Under the pieces are notes generated by a model that saw nothing but the letters and a program-made list of their open reading frames with translations, was not told the DNA's origin and ran no database searches. Shown here piece after piece: positions 1 to 8,846 of a DNA stretch of 64,000 nt. Source of the DNA: Wolbachia endosymbiont of Spodoptera picta (GTDB lineage: Bacteria; Pseudomonadota; Alphaproteobacteria; Rickettsiales; Anaplasmataceae); the NCBI RefSeq assembly GCF_018141665.1, contig NZ_CP067976.1:620001-684000 (forward strand), in the 5' to 3' direction. A program made the position numbers and the translations under genes. Position 1 is the first letter of the stretch, and each line of letters starts with the position of its first letter.

Positions 1-1
1 T

Positions 2-2059
2 GGTAAGCTGAAAGAAAGAAGGGAGATATATGTTCCATCTGCTGTTTCAAATCACAAGAATATTCCAAGTTGGGCATATACTATTCCAGATAAAGATACT
101 ATCCATTATTTCAAAACCTATAGAAAGAAAGATCAGCTCTGCGCTGAATATTATGGCACTGAAAAAGAAGAATCAAAAAGAAAATTACAATTTCCTGCCC
201 GTTGTTTTCCATCACCAACTGCTCCAAAGCCTGAGGAAATAAAGGTAGTAAATGAAAATACGCTAGAGGTAAAAATGAAGATGGATGAGAGAGTTTGTAC
301 TGAGAGGGCACGTGGAACTCACAATAATGGAGTCTGTACTTTTAATGTTAATGCTGACACCAGTCGCTCTATAGAAGTCGGCCCTCTATTCTTAAAAGTA
401 GTAAAGCCGGCAATAGTAGAAAAAACAACTGGTACCGGTAACATAAAAAGCGATATCGATAACATAATAGAAGGTATATTAAAAAATAATTCGCAATTTG
501 AAGTTCTAGAAAAATATGGGTATGTTCCCGATATCGAAGCAGAATGTAAAGAGTTTCAGGGAAATAAGTGCAAACTGGATAATTTAGGATATCCTAAAAT
601 AGAAGTAAAATATAAAGAAAATCCTAAAAGCAAAATGCTATGCCTTTCTGGTTGGCAGCCAGAACCGGAGGAATTCGTTCTTGAAAAAGGAAGTGAGCTA
701 ATATCACTGAAGTCAATGAGAGCAAGCTATGCTAAACACAATACTGTTTACTCGAAAGAATCAAATCAATCTTATTATTTTCCTTGCAAAAAAGGGGAAA
801 TTATTGAATTAGTTGATGTTTTAGCAAAGCCACAAGATGCACTAGATGAAATAATATTCAATAAGAAAGGATATATTTCTATTCCTGAAGAAAATAAGCC
901 TAGAGATAATTGCATGGCAAAAGAGGATAAAGAGGTAGATACAAAACAAAATTGTGACAAATGCAAAATAGTATATGAGTTAACAGATGGAAAGTATGAA
1001 GAAAAAAACTGTAATCACGGTGATGATGGTTGCCTATGCTTTGATGGAGTGTGTAGTCGCTCAACACAGCATGTGAACAAGGACAACAAGCCTTTTTACT
1101 TAAGAGTTTCACAGGATGAAAATGGAGTTGTAAAGAAGTTAGATCATCCAATTAAAGCAAATAGAACAGAAGTCTTTTTTGCTGATAAATTATGCAGATT
1201 CGATTTAGATGGTTTAAAAAAGAGATTGCGTGAAATAATAATAGCACAATTGAAACATAAGAAGCAGATTATTGAAGACAGGGATCAAAAACTTTATGAG
1301 CTTGGAGATGGCTATACAGATGATCTGTCAATGTATGATTACGTTGAAATAGAAGCATGGGGAGGTGGTGAAGCTGGTCATATAGCTGATAAAGCTCAGT
1401 CTACAGAAAATAGACCAGGAATGCCAGGTGATTACATTAAAGCTAAACTGAGAGTCAACCCTAGTTATCCATATATTAAAGTAAAAGTAACAGGAGGAGG
1501 TGGTGGACAAGAAAATGATAAATCTAACAAGGATGGGGGACCTACTTTAGTAAAAATGTGCAGAGACCTTTCAGAAACAATTTGTAAAGATTTAATTACT
1601 GTTGCAGGTGGAGGTACATACAGAACCTATGGGGGAAAGAATTACAAAGATACAATAATTCATGAACAAAGTTTAAAATTAAAAGAAGAAATTAAGAAAG
1701 GGGACAAGCTAAACTCTAGTAAAGATAATAAAATAGCATATATAGAAAATGGTGAGATTGGGTATAAAGATGTAACAAAATGTAGTAAAAACTACGTGAA
1801 TAAAACATATGGTGCTGGTGGTTGTATCAACGAAAACAGCAAAAGTTATAGCAAGGGCGCTCCTGGTTATGTGAAAATTAAACCTATATTTGATGAAATT
1901 AATAAAGAAAGAGTAAAAAAAATAGATGATGCTATTGAAAAAATGATACAAAATCCAGATGACATCACAGGTATTGATGATTCCTTAATAAATAAACTTG
2001 ATAAAAAGATTATTGATACAATTAAAGAAGAAATTAGAAAAGAATTGTTAGGTCTATAG
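2..2059 (+). CDS. Large Cys- and Gly-rich protein, 5' end outside window
   Basis: The frame is open from the window's left edge, so the gene starts upstream and the first internal Met (275) is not its start; 685 residues are visible. I do not recognise the N-terminal part, which has many cysteines, including a cluster around nt 950-1060 (CDKC, CNHGDDGCLC). From about nt 1330 a segment begins with EIEAWGGGEAG, followed by GDYIKAKLRVNP and VTGGGGG, then by further Gly runs to about nt 1870. This layout resembles Gly-rich domains of tail-fibre-like and surface proteins. No membrane segment is visible here. The C-terminus is charged and probably helical. It could be a secreted protein, a secretion-system accessory or a phage-type adhesin; the sequence does not decide. 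Confidence 0.75.
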   Translation, partial: GKLKERREIYVPSAVSNHKNIPSWAYTIPDKDTIHYFKTYRKKDQLCAEYYGTEKEESKRKLQFPARCFPSPTAPKPEEIKVVNENTLEVKMKMDERVCTERARGTHNNGVCTFNVNADTSRSIEVGPLFLKVVKPAIVEKTTGTGNIKSDIDNIIEGILKNNSQFEVLEKYGYVPDIEAECKEFQGNKCKLDNLGYPKIEVKYKENPKSKMLCLSGWQPEPEEFVLEKGSELISLKSMRASYAKHNTVYSKESNQSYYFPCKKGEIIELVDVLAKPQDALDEIIFNKKGYISIPEENKPRDNCMAKEDKEVDTKQNCDKCKIVYELTDGKYEEKNCNHGDDGCLCFDGVCSRSTQHVNKDNKPFYLRVSQDENGVVKKLDHPIKANRTEVFFADKLCRFDLDGLKKRLREIIIAQLKHKKQIIEDRDQKLYELGDGYTDDLSMYDYVEIEAWGGGEAGHIADKAQSTENRPGMPGDYIKAKLRVNPSYPYIKVKVTGGGGGQENDKSNKDGGPTLVKMCRDLSETICKDLITVAGGGTYRTYGGKNYKDTIIHEQSLKLKEEIKKGDKLNSSKDNKIAYIENGEIGYKDVTKCSKNYVNKTYGAGGCINENSKSYSKGAPGYVKIKPIFDEINKERVKKIDDAIEKMIQNPDDITGIDDSLINKLDKKIIDTIKEEIRKELLGL

Positions 2060-2113
2060 TCAAAGAACCCTGATGGTTGCAAATGGGGTAAAGTTGAATT
2101 TACATCACTGAGA

Positions 2114-2324
2114 GTATCTGTTCAGATGCATGTGAAACCAGTTGTTTCTTTTTTTGTATCTCAGTTCTCATAATGTCATCCCAGTGCATAATGCACAGCT
2201 GTACAGAACATTGAAGATGTCATTCCAGTGCGTGACACTGGAATCCATGTAAATTTAACTGGACGCCAATGTCACAAACTAGTTTTCCCATCTATCTTAT
2301 TTTGCTACTCTGCTGAACAGATAC
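2114..2324. repeat. MITE-like element with 12-bp terminal inverted repeats
   Basis: GTATCTGTTCAG at 2114-2125 is repeated inverted as CTGAACAGATAC at 2313-2324, a perfect match enclosing 211 bp. Inside are two palindromic units, the clearer at 2219-2248 (ATTCCAGTG, 5-nt loop, CACTGGAAT). No ORF of its own is visible. Its right end overlaps the 3' end of the ankyrin gene and provides that gene's last codons and TAG stop. Related copies lie at 33779-33952 and 55320-55500, with partial or longer ones ending near 31117 and 36806. Confidence 0.6.
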
Positions 2325-3365
2325 GTCAATTTCATCTACTGATGAGCTAGGTCTGCTGTCCTTTATATGTTGTACCAAAAGCTCCATAATTTTTTTTTGC
2401 TCATAAAATTGCTGAAATGAATATATTCCATTCGAGCCAACTAACACGAAGAATCCTCCTTGTACATTTGGAGGATTATCATGCCAGCTAATGTTTCTTA
2501 CGTATTCAGCAGCTTGTAAGGAAGTATCTCCTGAAAGGTTTTTAATATTAGGATCAGCACCTTTTTCTAGCAGTAATCTTGCCATTTTTTCATTACCTTT
2601 CATAGCTGCTATATGTAGAGGTGTATTGCCAAGCTGATTGCCAATATTGACATTCACCCCTCCTACACTAAGTAATAATTGAGCTACCTCGTCATGGCCA
2701 TTATTAATAGCTACACACAAAGGATTCATACTGGTATCACAGCCATTGACTTTAGCACCATTATCAAGAAGCAACTTAACTACTGCTGCATGCCCATTCT
2801 GAGCAGCTAGATACAAGGGTGTGACATTATTTTTTTTATCTACTATGTTAACATCAGCATTTTTTGTGCTAATTAATAGTTCAACTATTTCAGTATGTCC
2901 GTTCTGAGAGGCTAAGTACAGAGCTGTTATACCAAATTCATTGTCTTTAGCATCAATCTTAATTTCTTGAGTATTAAGTAACACCTTTACAACTTCTACA
3001 AGTCCATTTTGAGCAGCAATATGTAAAGGTGTCTTACCATCAGTACAGTCTTTTATATTGGGATCAGCTCCCGCTTTAATTAACTCCTCTACTATAGCTT
3101 TGCTTTTAGCTACAACAGCAAAGTGTAAAACTGTACTGCCTTTAGTAGTTCTTGCATGAATATTAGCTTCTTTACTGATTAGTAACTTTACTACGTCTAA
3201 ATGTCCTGAATAAACAGCAAAATGCAAGGCTGTAAATCCTTTTTTATCCTTGATATTGATATCAGTTTTTACATTAAGTAATAACCTAACTTCATTTATG
3301 TTACCGTTATAAGCGGCTTGATGTAATAGAATATTTTCAACCGGAAGCGATTGAGTGCTGAACAT
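2292..3365 (-). CDS. Ankyrin-repeat protein (about 8 repeats)
   Basis: The 357 residues are almost entirely ankyrin repeats of about 33 residues, with the usual TPLHIAA / VVKLLL signatures. I count eight full repeats and a degenerate ninth between residues 10 and about 290. There is no signal peptide or membrane segment. Ankyrin proteins bind other proteins, and in Wolbachia many are candidate host-directed effectors; the target cannot be read from sequence. The last residues (VQQSSKIR) and the stop codon are encoded by the terminal repeat of a MITE-like element, so the original C-terminus was probably replaced. The gene stands alone. Confidence 0.9.
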   Translation of the reverse strand: MFSTQSLPVENILLHQAAYNGNINEVRLLLNVKTDINIKDKKGFTALHFAVYSGHLDVVKLLISKEANIHARTTKGSTVLHFAVVAKSKAIVEELIKAGADPNIKDCTDGKTPLHIAAQNGLVEVVKVLLNTQEIKIDAKDNEFGITALYLASQNGHTEIVELLISTKNADVNIVDKKNNVTPLYLAAQNGHAAVVKLLLDNGAKVNGCDTSMNPLCVAINNGHDEVAQLLLSVGGVNVNIGNQLGNTPLHIAAMKGNEKMARLLLEKGADPNIKNLSGDTSLQAAEYVRNISWHDNPPNVQGGFFVLVGSNGIYSFQQFYEQKKIMELLVQHIKDSRPSSSVDEIDVSVQQSSKIR

Positions 3366-3455
3366 ATTTACCTCTATATAATAGTATGCCTAGTGGTACT
3401 ACATCAAAACAAGGAACATTCAAGAAAAATTTTTGCATCTGGCAATCTATTTTCT

Positions 3456-4235
3456 CTATTCTAATATATACAAACTCTTTAAACCCACCTTGTAATCAGG
3501 ATAAACTAGAGAGACACCAAGATCTTTTTTAATTTTAGTATTGCTTACTTTTTTTGACCCTAAATAAAAACCCCGTGCGTAATTTGGTACGGAAGAAATC
3601 TCAACTGGCTCTGGAGGGCTAATATTGAGAAGCTCGGCTGCATACGTGACCACTTCAGATTGCGTAGCAGGTAAATCATCTGCACAATTGTATATCTCAT
3701 AAGGCTTTATATTTTGCATGGAAGAAAATAAAATATTCGATATATCTTCAACATGAACACGAGAAAAAATTTTTTTCACATTTCTTGCTTTGCCAAGCTG
3801 CAGGTCAATTAGCGCATTTCTACCAGGACCATATATCCCAGCCAAACGAAAAATATGTACAGGCAATTTGCTACTTAGCCACTTCTTTTCAGACTCAAGG
3901 CGCTTTTCTCCTCTAATTTCTATAGGCTTTGTTTCAGATTCCTCATTCACCCAATTACCACAGTGGTCACCATAAACATTAGTTGCAGACAGATAACCAA
4001 GCCATTTAATATTCTCCAGACAATGACCGTATCTCTCCATAACATCATCGCCGTCTGGAGGAATAGAAACTAAAACATGCGTTACGCTTTTAAGCAGATC
4101 TTGATCAACCTTTTCATAATCAAAAAGTTGTATATCTTTATTTCTTGATGTACCGTTAACTTTCCAGCCTAAGTTTAACAATTTTTTCGATAGAAATTTA
4201 GCTACATATCCGTAACCAAAGCAAAACAAGTGCAT
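3456..4235 (-). CDS. NAD(P)-dependent SDR/epimerase-family protein
   Basis: This 259-residue protein of the extended short-chain dehydrogenase/epimerase superfamily has a shortened N-terminal nucleotide-binding loop (FGYGYVAKFL) in place of a full GxxGxxG. Later come LSATNVYGDHCGNW, which carries the catalytic-type Ser and Tyr region, and FRLAGIYGPGRN, typical of epimerase-like members such as the YeeZ group. The substrate is unknown. It begins 5 nt after the esterase upstream on the same strand, so the two are probably co-transcribed. Confidence 0.8.
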   Translation of the reverse strand: MHLFCFGYGYVAKFLSKKLLNLGWKVNGTSRNKDIQLFDYEKVDQDLLKSVTHVLVSIPPDGDDVMERYGHCLENIKWLGYLSATNVYGDHCGNWVNEESETKPIEIRGEKRLESEKKWLSSKLPVHIFRLAGIYGPGRNALIDLQLGKARNVKKIFSRVHVEDISNILFSSMQNIKPYEIYNCADDLPATQSEVVTYAAELLNISPPEPVEISSVPNYARGFYLGSKKVSNTKIKKDLGVSLVYPDYKVGLKSLYILE

Positions 4236-4240
4236 GGAAA

Positions 4241-4885
4241 TTAATTTCCAAAATTCTTCTTGATAAACTCAACCCCTAACCTTATTCCTTCTTCATTAAT
4301 AATATGGCCTAATCCATGAATTGGGTATCCTTGAGCGTTTACTCCATTTTCTTTCAGAGCTTTAACCGCTAAATCAAGGGAAGAAAAAGGTACCACATCA
4401 TCAGCGTCACCATGAATAACACATATGCTGGGTTTTGATTTGATCTCCGGTGCAATTTTTGAAGGTGAAAGAAACCTACCAGAATATGCAACAACCGATG
4501 CACAAGACTGAAGCCGGGTAAGAGCTACATGCATTGCAAGCATTGCCCCTTGAGAAAATCCAACTAAAGAAAGCTGAGTATCTTTTAAATTAAGCTCCTT
4601 TAATTTTGTACCAATAAAATGATTTACAATTGATGCAGCATTTTTCACCCCATTATATAGTGCTTCCTCACTACGATCCTCTAAACTAAACCACTGATAA
4701 CCATCACCTATTTCTCTTTCAAATGGAGCATTGGGAACTACTAAATATGAATCAGGCAAAAACTTGCTCATAACTTTAGCAAGATGCATGAGATTATCGC
4801 CACTTGAGCCCCAACCATGAAAAAAAATAATCAAATTTTTCTTATTTTCATTTGGGCAAATTTCTTGGCTTTGTAGTTTAATCAT
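4241..4885 (-). CDS. Alpha/beta-hydrolase, phospholipase/carboxylesterase family
   Basis: The protein is a cytosolic serine esterase of the carboxylesterase/YpfH type. The oxyanion region FFHGWGSSGDN is followed by the nucleophile elbow GFSQGAM, an Asp in HGDADDVVP and a C-terminal His in HGLGH, completing the Ser-Asp-His triad. Likely substrates are short acyl esters or lysophospholipids, by family knowledge only. I chose the ATG at 4885 because family members start shortly before the first strand; the frame extends to an ATG at 4972 (243 residues). The SDR gene follows after 5 nt. Confidence 0.82.
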   Translation of the reverse strand: MIKLQSQEICPNENKKNLIIFFHGWGSSGDNLMHLAKVMSKFLPDSYLVVPNAPFEREIGDGYQWFSLEDRSEEALYNGVKNAASIVNHFIGTKLKELNLKDTQLSLVGFSQGAMLAMHVALTRLQSCASVVAYSGRFLSPSKIAPEIKSKPSICVIHGDADDVVPFSSLDLAVKALKENGVNAQGYPIHGLGHIINEEGIRLGVEFIKKNFGN

Positions 4886-5093
4886 CTCTTTTGTGTTTAT
4901 GTTTTTTTGTAAAACTGACTCATGCATCAATATTAAACAAAATTCTATAAAATTCAAGAATTTCCACATCACCCAAAAAGGTAAAATACTATTTTAAAGA
5001 TAAAAATCCTATTTAAAAACAAAGCAGTATCTCAAAAGAGCTATATCTTTTCAAATACTTTTTTATTGTTATTTAAATCCGAGCTTCTCGTCC

Positions 5094-6419
5094 TTAGCAT
5101 ACTGTCGGCCAGGTACTCCATTGAATAGTAAGGATATTTTTAAGTGCAGTAACTACTGCTATATCTGGATCTTCACGTTTTTCTCTTTTTACTTTTATAG
5201 CTAAATAACCAACTACTGCACCCAATAATAAACCAGTAACAGCTGATGTTGCACACGTTGCAATAGCTGCTTGTGTATTATATGCTACCGCAAAACCTGT
5301 AATAAAACCTACTGCACCACAAACGCTAATGCAGACACGCTCCTTCCGAAGTTCTATTTCATTAATTTTTCGTACATGATTTTTCAAGTACTTTCTTACA
5401 TCTTGAGTAGTACGTGTTAGAGCAGTTGCTCCATAGTAGTTTTTTGTGTTAGCATCTGCTTTTGCTTCTACCAGGCACTTTACTATACCTAAATCACCTC
5501 TCTGAGCAGCTAGCATTAGAGGAGTGTTTCCTTTTCTATCTTGCGTATTAACATCTGTATTTCCTTCTTTTACTAGATACTTTACTACATCCAAATGAAC
5601 CTTATATATAGCTGATATTAGAGCAGTTGTTTCTTCAAAGCGTCTACCATTACTTCTTGCATTAACATCTGCTTTTGCCTCTACCAGGCACTTTACTATA
5701 CCTAAATGACCCTTTTCAGCAGCAAATATTAGAGGAGTATCTTCACAGTCACTTCTTGCATTAACATTTGCTTTCGCTTCTTTTACTAGATACTTTACTA
5801 CATCCAAATGACCATTTTTAGCAGCAAACATTAGAGCAGTTTCCCCAAATTCATTTTTTGCATTAACATTTGCTTTCGCTTCTTTTACTAGATACTTTAC
5901 TACATCCAAATGACCATCTTCAGCAGCAAATATTAGAGGAGTGTTTCCAAATTCATTTCCTGCATTAACATCTACTTTTGCTTCTTTTACTAGATACTTT
6001 ACTACATCCAAATGACCACTTTCAGCAGCAAACATTAGAGAAGTGAATTCAAACATATCTTGTGCATTAACATCCACTTCTGCTCTTTCTACCAGGTATT
6101 TCACTGCCTCTAAATCACCATTTTTGGCAGATGAAAATAATTTAGAAAGTAGCTCAGTACGACTTCTAACTATTCGTGCAATTGATAATGCTTGTAACGT
6201 AGAAGGTTGTCTCAATTCTTGAGTATCACCTTCTAATTTTGGTACAAGATTTTTTAGCCAAGGAGCTACATGTGTGAAATAATTAAGATTCTCTTTTGTG
6301 AAACAATTCAATAAATTTTTTACAGTATTAGATTTGTCACTTTCTTCAATTTCTCTATTTATACCATAATATTCTAACAAAGCATCAAGTATTGCTTTAT
6401 TGTTAAAATTATACACCAT
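5094..6419 (-). CDS. Ankyrin-repeat protein with C-terminal membrane segments
   Basis: The 441-residue protein has an N-terminal region of about 90 residues unlike ankyrin, then about seven ankyrin repeats (residues about 95-335) with the unusually uniform unit GHLDVVKYLVKEAK. Near the C-terminus (residues about 370-425) two hydrophobic segments around GAVGFITGFAVAYN and AVTGLLLGAVVGYLAI suggest membrane anchoring. The near-identical repeats at nt 5570-6050 imply recent repeat amplification. A host- or membrane-facing interaction role is inference. It is transcribed alone. Confidence 0.9.
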   Translation of the reverse strand: MVYNFNNKAILDALLEYYGINREIEESDKSNTVKNLLNCFTKENLNYFTHVAPWLKNLVPKLEGDTQELRQPSTLQALSIARIVRSRTELLSKLFSSAKNGDLEAVKYLVERAEVDVNAQDMFEFTSLMFAAESGHLDVVKYLVKEAKVDVNAGNEFGNTPLIFAAEDGHLDVVKYLVKEAKANVNAKNEFGETALMFAAKNGHLDVVKYLVKEAKANVNARSDCEDTPLIFAAEKGHLGIVKCLVEAKADVNARSNGRRFEETTALISAIYKVHLDVVKYLVKEGNTDVNTQDRKGNTPLMLAAQRGDLGIVKCLVEAKADANTKNYYGATALTRTTQDVRKYLKNHVRKINEIELRKERVCISVCGAVGFITGFAVAYNTQAAIATCATSAVTGLLLGAVVGYLAIKVKREKREDPDIAVVTALKNILTIQWSTWPTVC

Positions 6420-6581
6420 TTACTAGCCCCCTGAATAAACTTCGAAACCATCTTAACCCCTATTAAGGAATGAAAGCATTTTGTAGACTTTTTCTTTTAA
6501 TACTTATGCCTTTTATTTAAAATTGGAATGAGAGCAACCTCACTACTGCCATAGCTCTTTGAATACTACTTGTAATAAAAA

Positions 6582-6947
6582 CTACTTAGCTTCAACTTTC
6601 TCTATCAATCTCTTGACCAAGCCTCTCAATCTTCTGCTGGAATCATCAAGCTCTTGAATTTGTGAAGGATCTTTTCCCATGAGCTCTTTGTGATTACTCT
6701 TTATGTAATCATACATCTCCTTCATCTGAGCAATCATCTTGTTGATATCCATACCACCCATATCAGGTATCATGCTAGGCATATTTCCTTCTAGCATACC
6801 ACCAGCCATAAGTTGCTGAGACATTTGCATGAATGGCTTTAAGGTCTGTTGAAGCAAATTAGGGTCGCTTGCCAATTTTTCTATTTGCTCTTTGCAAGTA
6901 TCCATGTACTGCTTCATAAATTCATCATCTTGCACTTTATCTGTCAT
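6582..6947 (-). CDS. Conserved small hypothetical protein
   Basis: This 121-residue protein has no motif I recognise. It is hydrophilic and largely helical, with a Met/Gly-rich centre (QLMAGGMLEGNMPSM) between two charged helices, and a basic C-terminal helix (RRLRGLVKRLIEKVEAK). No signal peptide or membrane segment is visible. It lies 94 nt downstream of pepP on the same strand and may share its transcript. The Met-rich centre might be a protein-interaction segment; this is speculative. Confidence 0.75.
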   Translation of the reverse strand: MTDKVQDDEFMKQYMDTCKEQIEKLASDPNLLQQTLKPFMQMSQQLMAGGMLEGNMPSMIPDMGGMDINKMIAQMKEMYDYIKSNHKELMGKDPSQIQELDDSSRRLRGLVKRLIEKVEAK

Positions 6948-7041
6948 AATTACACCTATTTGAAACTAATATTATATATTGTTTTTAATTAAAAACAATA
7001 CAAGAACAACTATATTAATACTTGATTAAATGACAAATTAA

Positions 7042-8838
7042 CTATTTTAAAGGTTCACATACTCTCTTTAACCATTCCTTATCTTTTATGCCATTTTCTA
7101 TATTTTTATAAACAAATTGGTGATAGCTATTTATCCATTTAACTTCATCTTCAGTAAGCATTTGTATATCTATTAGCTTTTTATCATAAGGAACAGAGGT
7201 CAATTGTTTAAAGCTTAAAAAGACGTTTTCTCGCCTTTCAATATACATCAGATTCTCAATTCTTATTCCATACTTTCCTGGAATATAATAACCAGGCTCG
7301 TTAGAAAGTATCATGCCTGGAATGAGTTCCACTTTATTTCCTCTTGATATTGCTTGCGGTCCTTCGTGTACCGAAAGGTAACTTCCTACTCCATGTCCTG
7401 TACCGTGCATGTAATCCATTCCAAATTTCCATAAATGTATACGCGCTAATATGTCCAATTCCCCACCAGTGGTGCCAGAAGGAAAGACCGCACTTGCTAT
7501 CGCAATGTGAGCTTTTAATACTATTGTGTAGTGAGCTCGTTGCTCATTGGTTGGACTACCAATTGCTATAGTTCTTGTAACATCGGTTGTGCCATCAAGG
7601 TACTGACCACCAGAGTCAATTAAATACAGCCCATCTTCTTGAATGACTTTATTTGTCTTATTGCTTGCACGGTAATGAATGATTGCTCCATTCTCGTTAA
7701 ATGCTGAAATTGTTGGAAAACTCGATTGCTTAAACAAATTCTGCTCTTTTCTGTATTCTAAAACTTTTTCTTCAGCTTCAAGCTCAGTAATTTCACTGTC
7801 AATATTGTTTTCAAGCCAATATAGAAAATTTGTAACTGCTACTCCATCTTTGATGTGCGCACTTATAGCTCCAGTTATTTCAGTTTGATTTTTTACTGCT
7901 TTGTGAATCAAACAAGGATCCTCCTTCTCAATTATCTGCTTATTTTCTATTAGACCTCTTTCATTACTTATTGTCATCTCAGTGCTTGACACTGGGATCC
8001 ATGCTTTTTTATTTCTGGTCAAGCACTGAAATGACACCGAAGCTGATTTTTCATTTAAATAATGGTTATACAAGGAATCTATTGCATTCATAATGCTCAT
8101 TGGAGTCGTGCTTGGATCTATCACCACCAAATTTAACTTATGTAGTGAATTTTCTAGCTCACTAATATCAAAAACATTTATATGGTTATCAAAATTTGCT
8201 TCTATAGTTGAATGTTTTTTATCTTGAATAAATAAATCAACATTGGCATTTTTATACAATATAGCACGACCCAATATACAAGGAGTATATTCCGCACTTT
8301 CATTTCTTAAATTTAATAACCACGAAATTGAATTTGGATCAGTCAGAAGAACTGCTTCAGCCTCTATGTTTTTAGCTACTCTTTCACATTTATCCTTACT
8401 ACTCTCACCAGATACATGTGAGACTATTGTTTGTGCTTTATGACTACTATCTTTTTTAATTAAGTATGGTACTAGTTTACAAATGCCTTCATATTTTCTT
8501 ATGTCCTTCATAGTAAAATATTGCGGATAGTAACCCAGTGAGGTAGTCAATGTTAAGTTTGCTTTTACCCATTTGTGTGGATCCTCTTCTTGTATATTAT
8601 ATACTCGAAAACTGCCCTGATCGAGCTGACTGCGAGCTTGTGTGATATAGCGTCCATCTGTAAAAAATGGGCACTTATTACTCTTTGTAACGATAAGTAG
8701 CCCATTTGTTCCCGTGAAGCCACATAACTCTGCTAACTCTTTTGAATATTCATTTAAATACTCGTCTTTAGTATGCAACATAAATGCATCAACATTTATT
8801 TCGTGCATAAAAGAGCGAAATTCTTCGATTTTTGACAT
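7042..8838 (-). CDS. pepP: Xaa-Pro aminopeptidase, M24B family
   Basis: This cytosolic metallo-aminopeptidase removes N-terminal residues preceding proline. The N-terminal creatinase-like domain (residues 1-130) has FFTDGRYITQAR. The C-terminal pita-bread domain carries the dinuclear metal ligands: the two Asp of DSGGQYLDGTTDVTRT, His in HGTGHGVGSYLSVHEGP, Glu in LSNEPGYY and Glu in GIRIEN. About 27 residues around 262-290 (nt 7972-8038) are encoded by a palindromic repeat inserted in frame between the two domains. It starts 8 nt after mnmG, suggesting one transcript. Confidence 0.93.
   Translation of the reverse strand: MSKIEEFRSFMHEINVDAFMLHTKDEYLNEYSKELAELCGFTGTNGLLIVTKSNKCPFFTDGRYITQARSQLDQGSFRVYNIQEEDPHKWVKANLTLTTSLGYYPQYFTMKDIRKYEGICKLVPYLIKKDSSHKAQTIVSHVSGESSKDKCERVAKNIEAEAVLLTDPNSISWLLNLRNESAEYTPCILGRAILYKNANVDLFIQDKKHSTIEANFDNHINVFDISELENSLHKLNLVVIDPSTTPMSIMNAIDSLYNHYLNEKSASVSFQCLTRNKKAWIPVSSTEMTISNERGLIENKQIIEKEDPCLIHKAVKNQTEITGAISAHIKDGVAVTNFLYWLENNIDSEITELEAEEKVLEYRKEQNLFKQSSFPTISAFNENGAIIHYRASNKTNKVIQEDGLYLIDSGGQYLDGTTDVTRTIAIGSPTNEQRAHYTIVLKAHIAIASAVFPSGTTGGELDILARIHLWKFGMDYMHGTGHGVGSYLSVHEGPQAISRGNKVELIPGMILSNEPGYYIPGKYGIRIENLMYIERRENVFLSFKQLTSVPYDKKLIDIQMLTEDEVKWINSYHQFVYKNIENGIKDKEWLKRVCEPLK
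7972..8038. repeat. Palindromic element inside the pepP reading frame
   Basis: This copy of the genome's palindromic repeat (GTCATCTCAGTGCTTGACAC... paired with ...GTCAAGCACTGAAATGACAC) sits wholly within pepP. It preserves the frame and adds no stop codon. The encoded peptide, around FQCLTRNKKAWIPVSSTEM, has no counterpart in the aminopeptidase fold. Confidence 0.75.
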
Positions 8839-8846
8839 GGAATACC

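Noticed and set aside
111..311. Minus-strand 66-residue frame at the left edge
   Set aside because: It is antisense to the continuous plus-strand coding frame that begins before the window.
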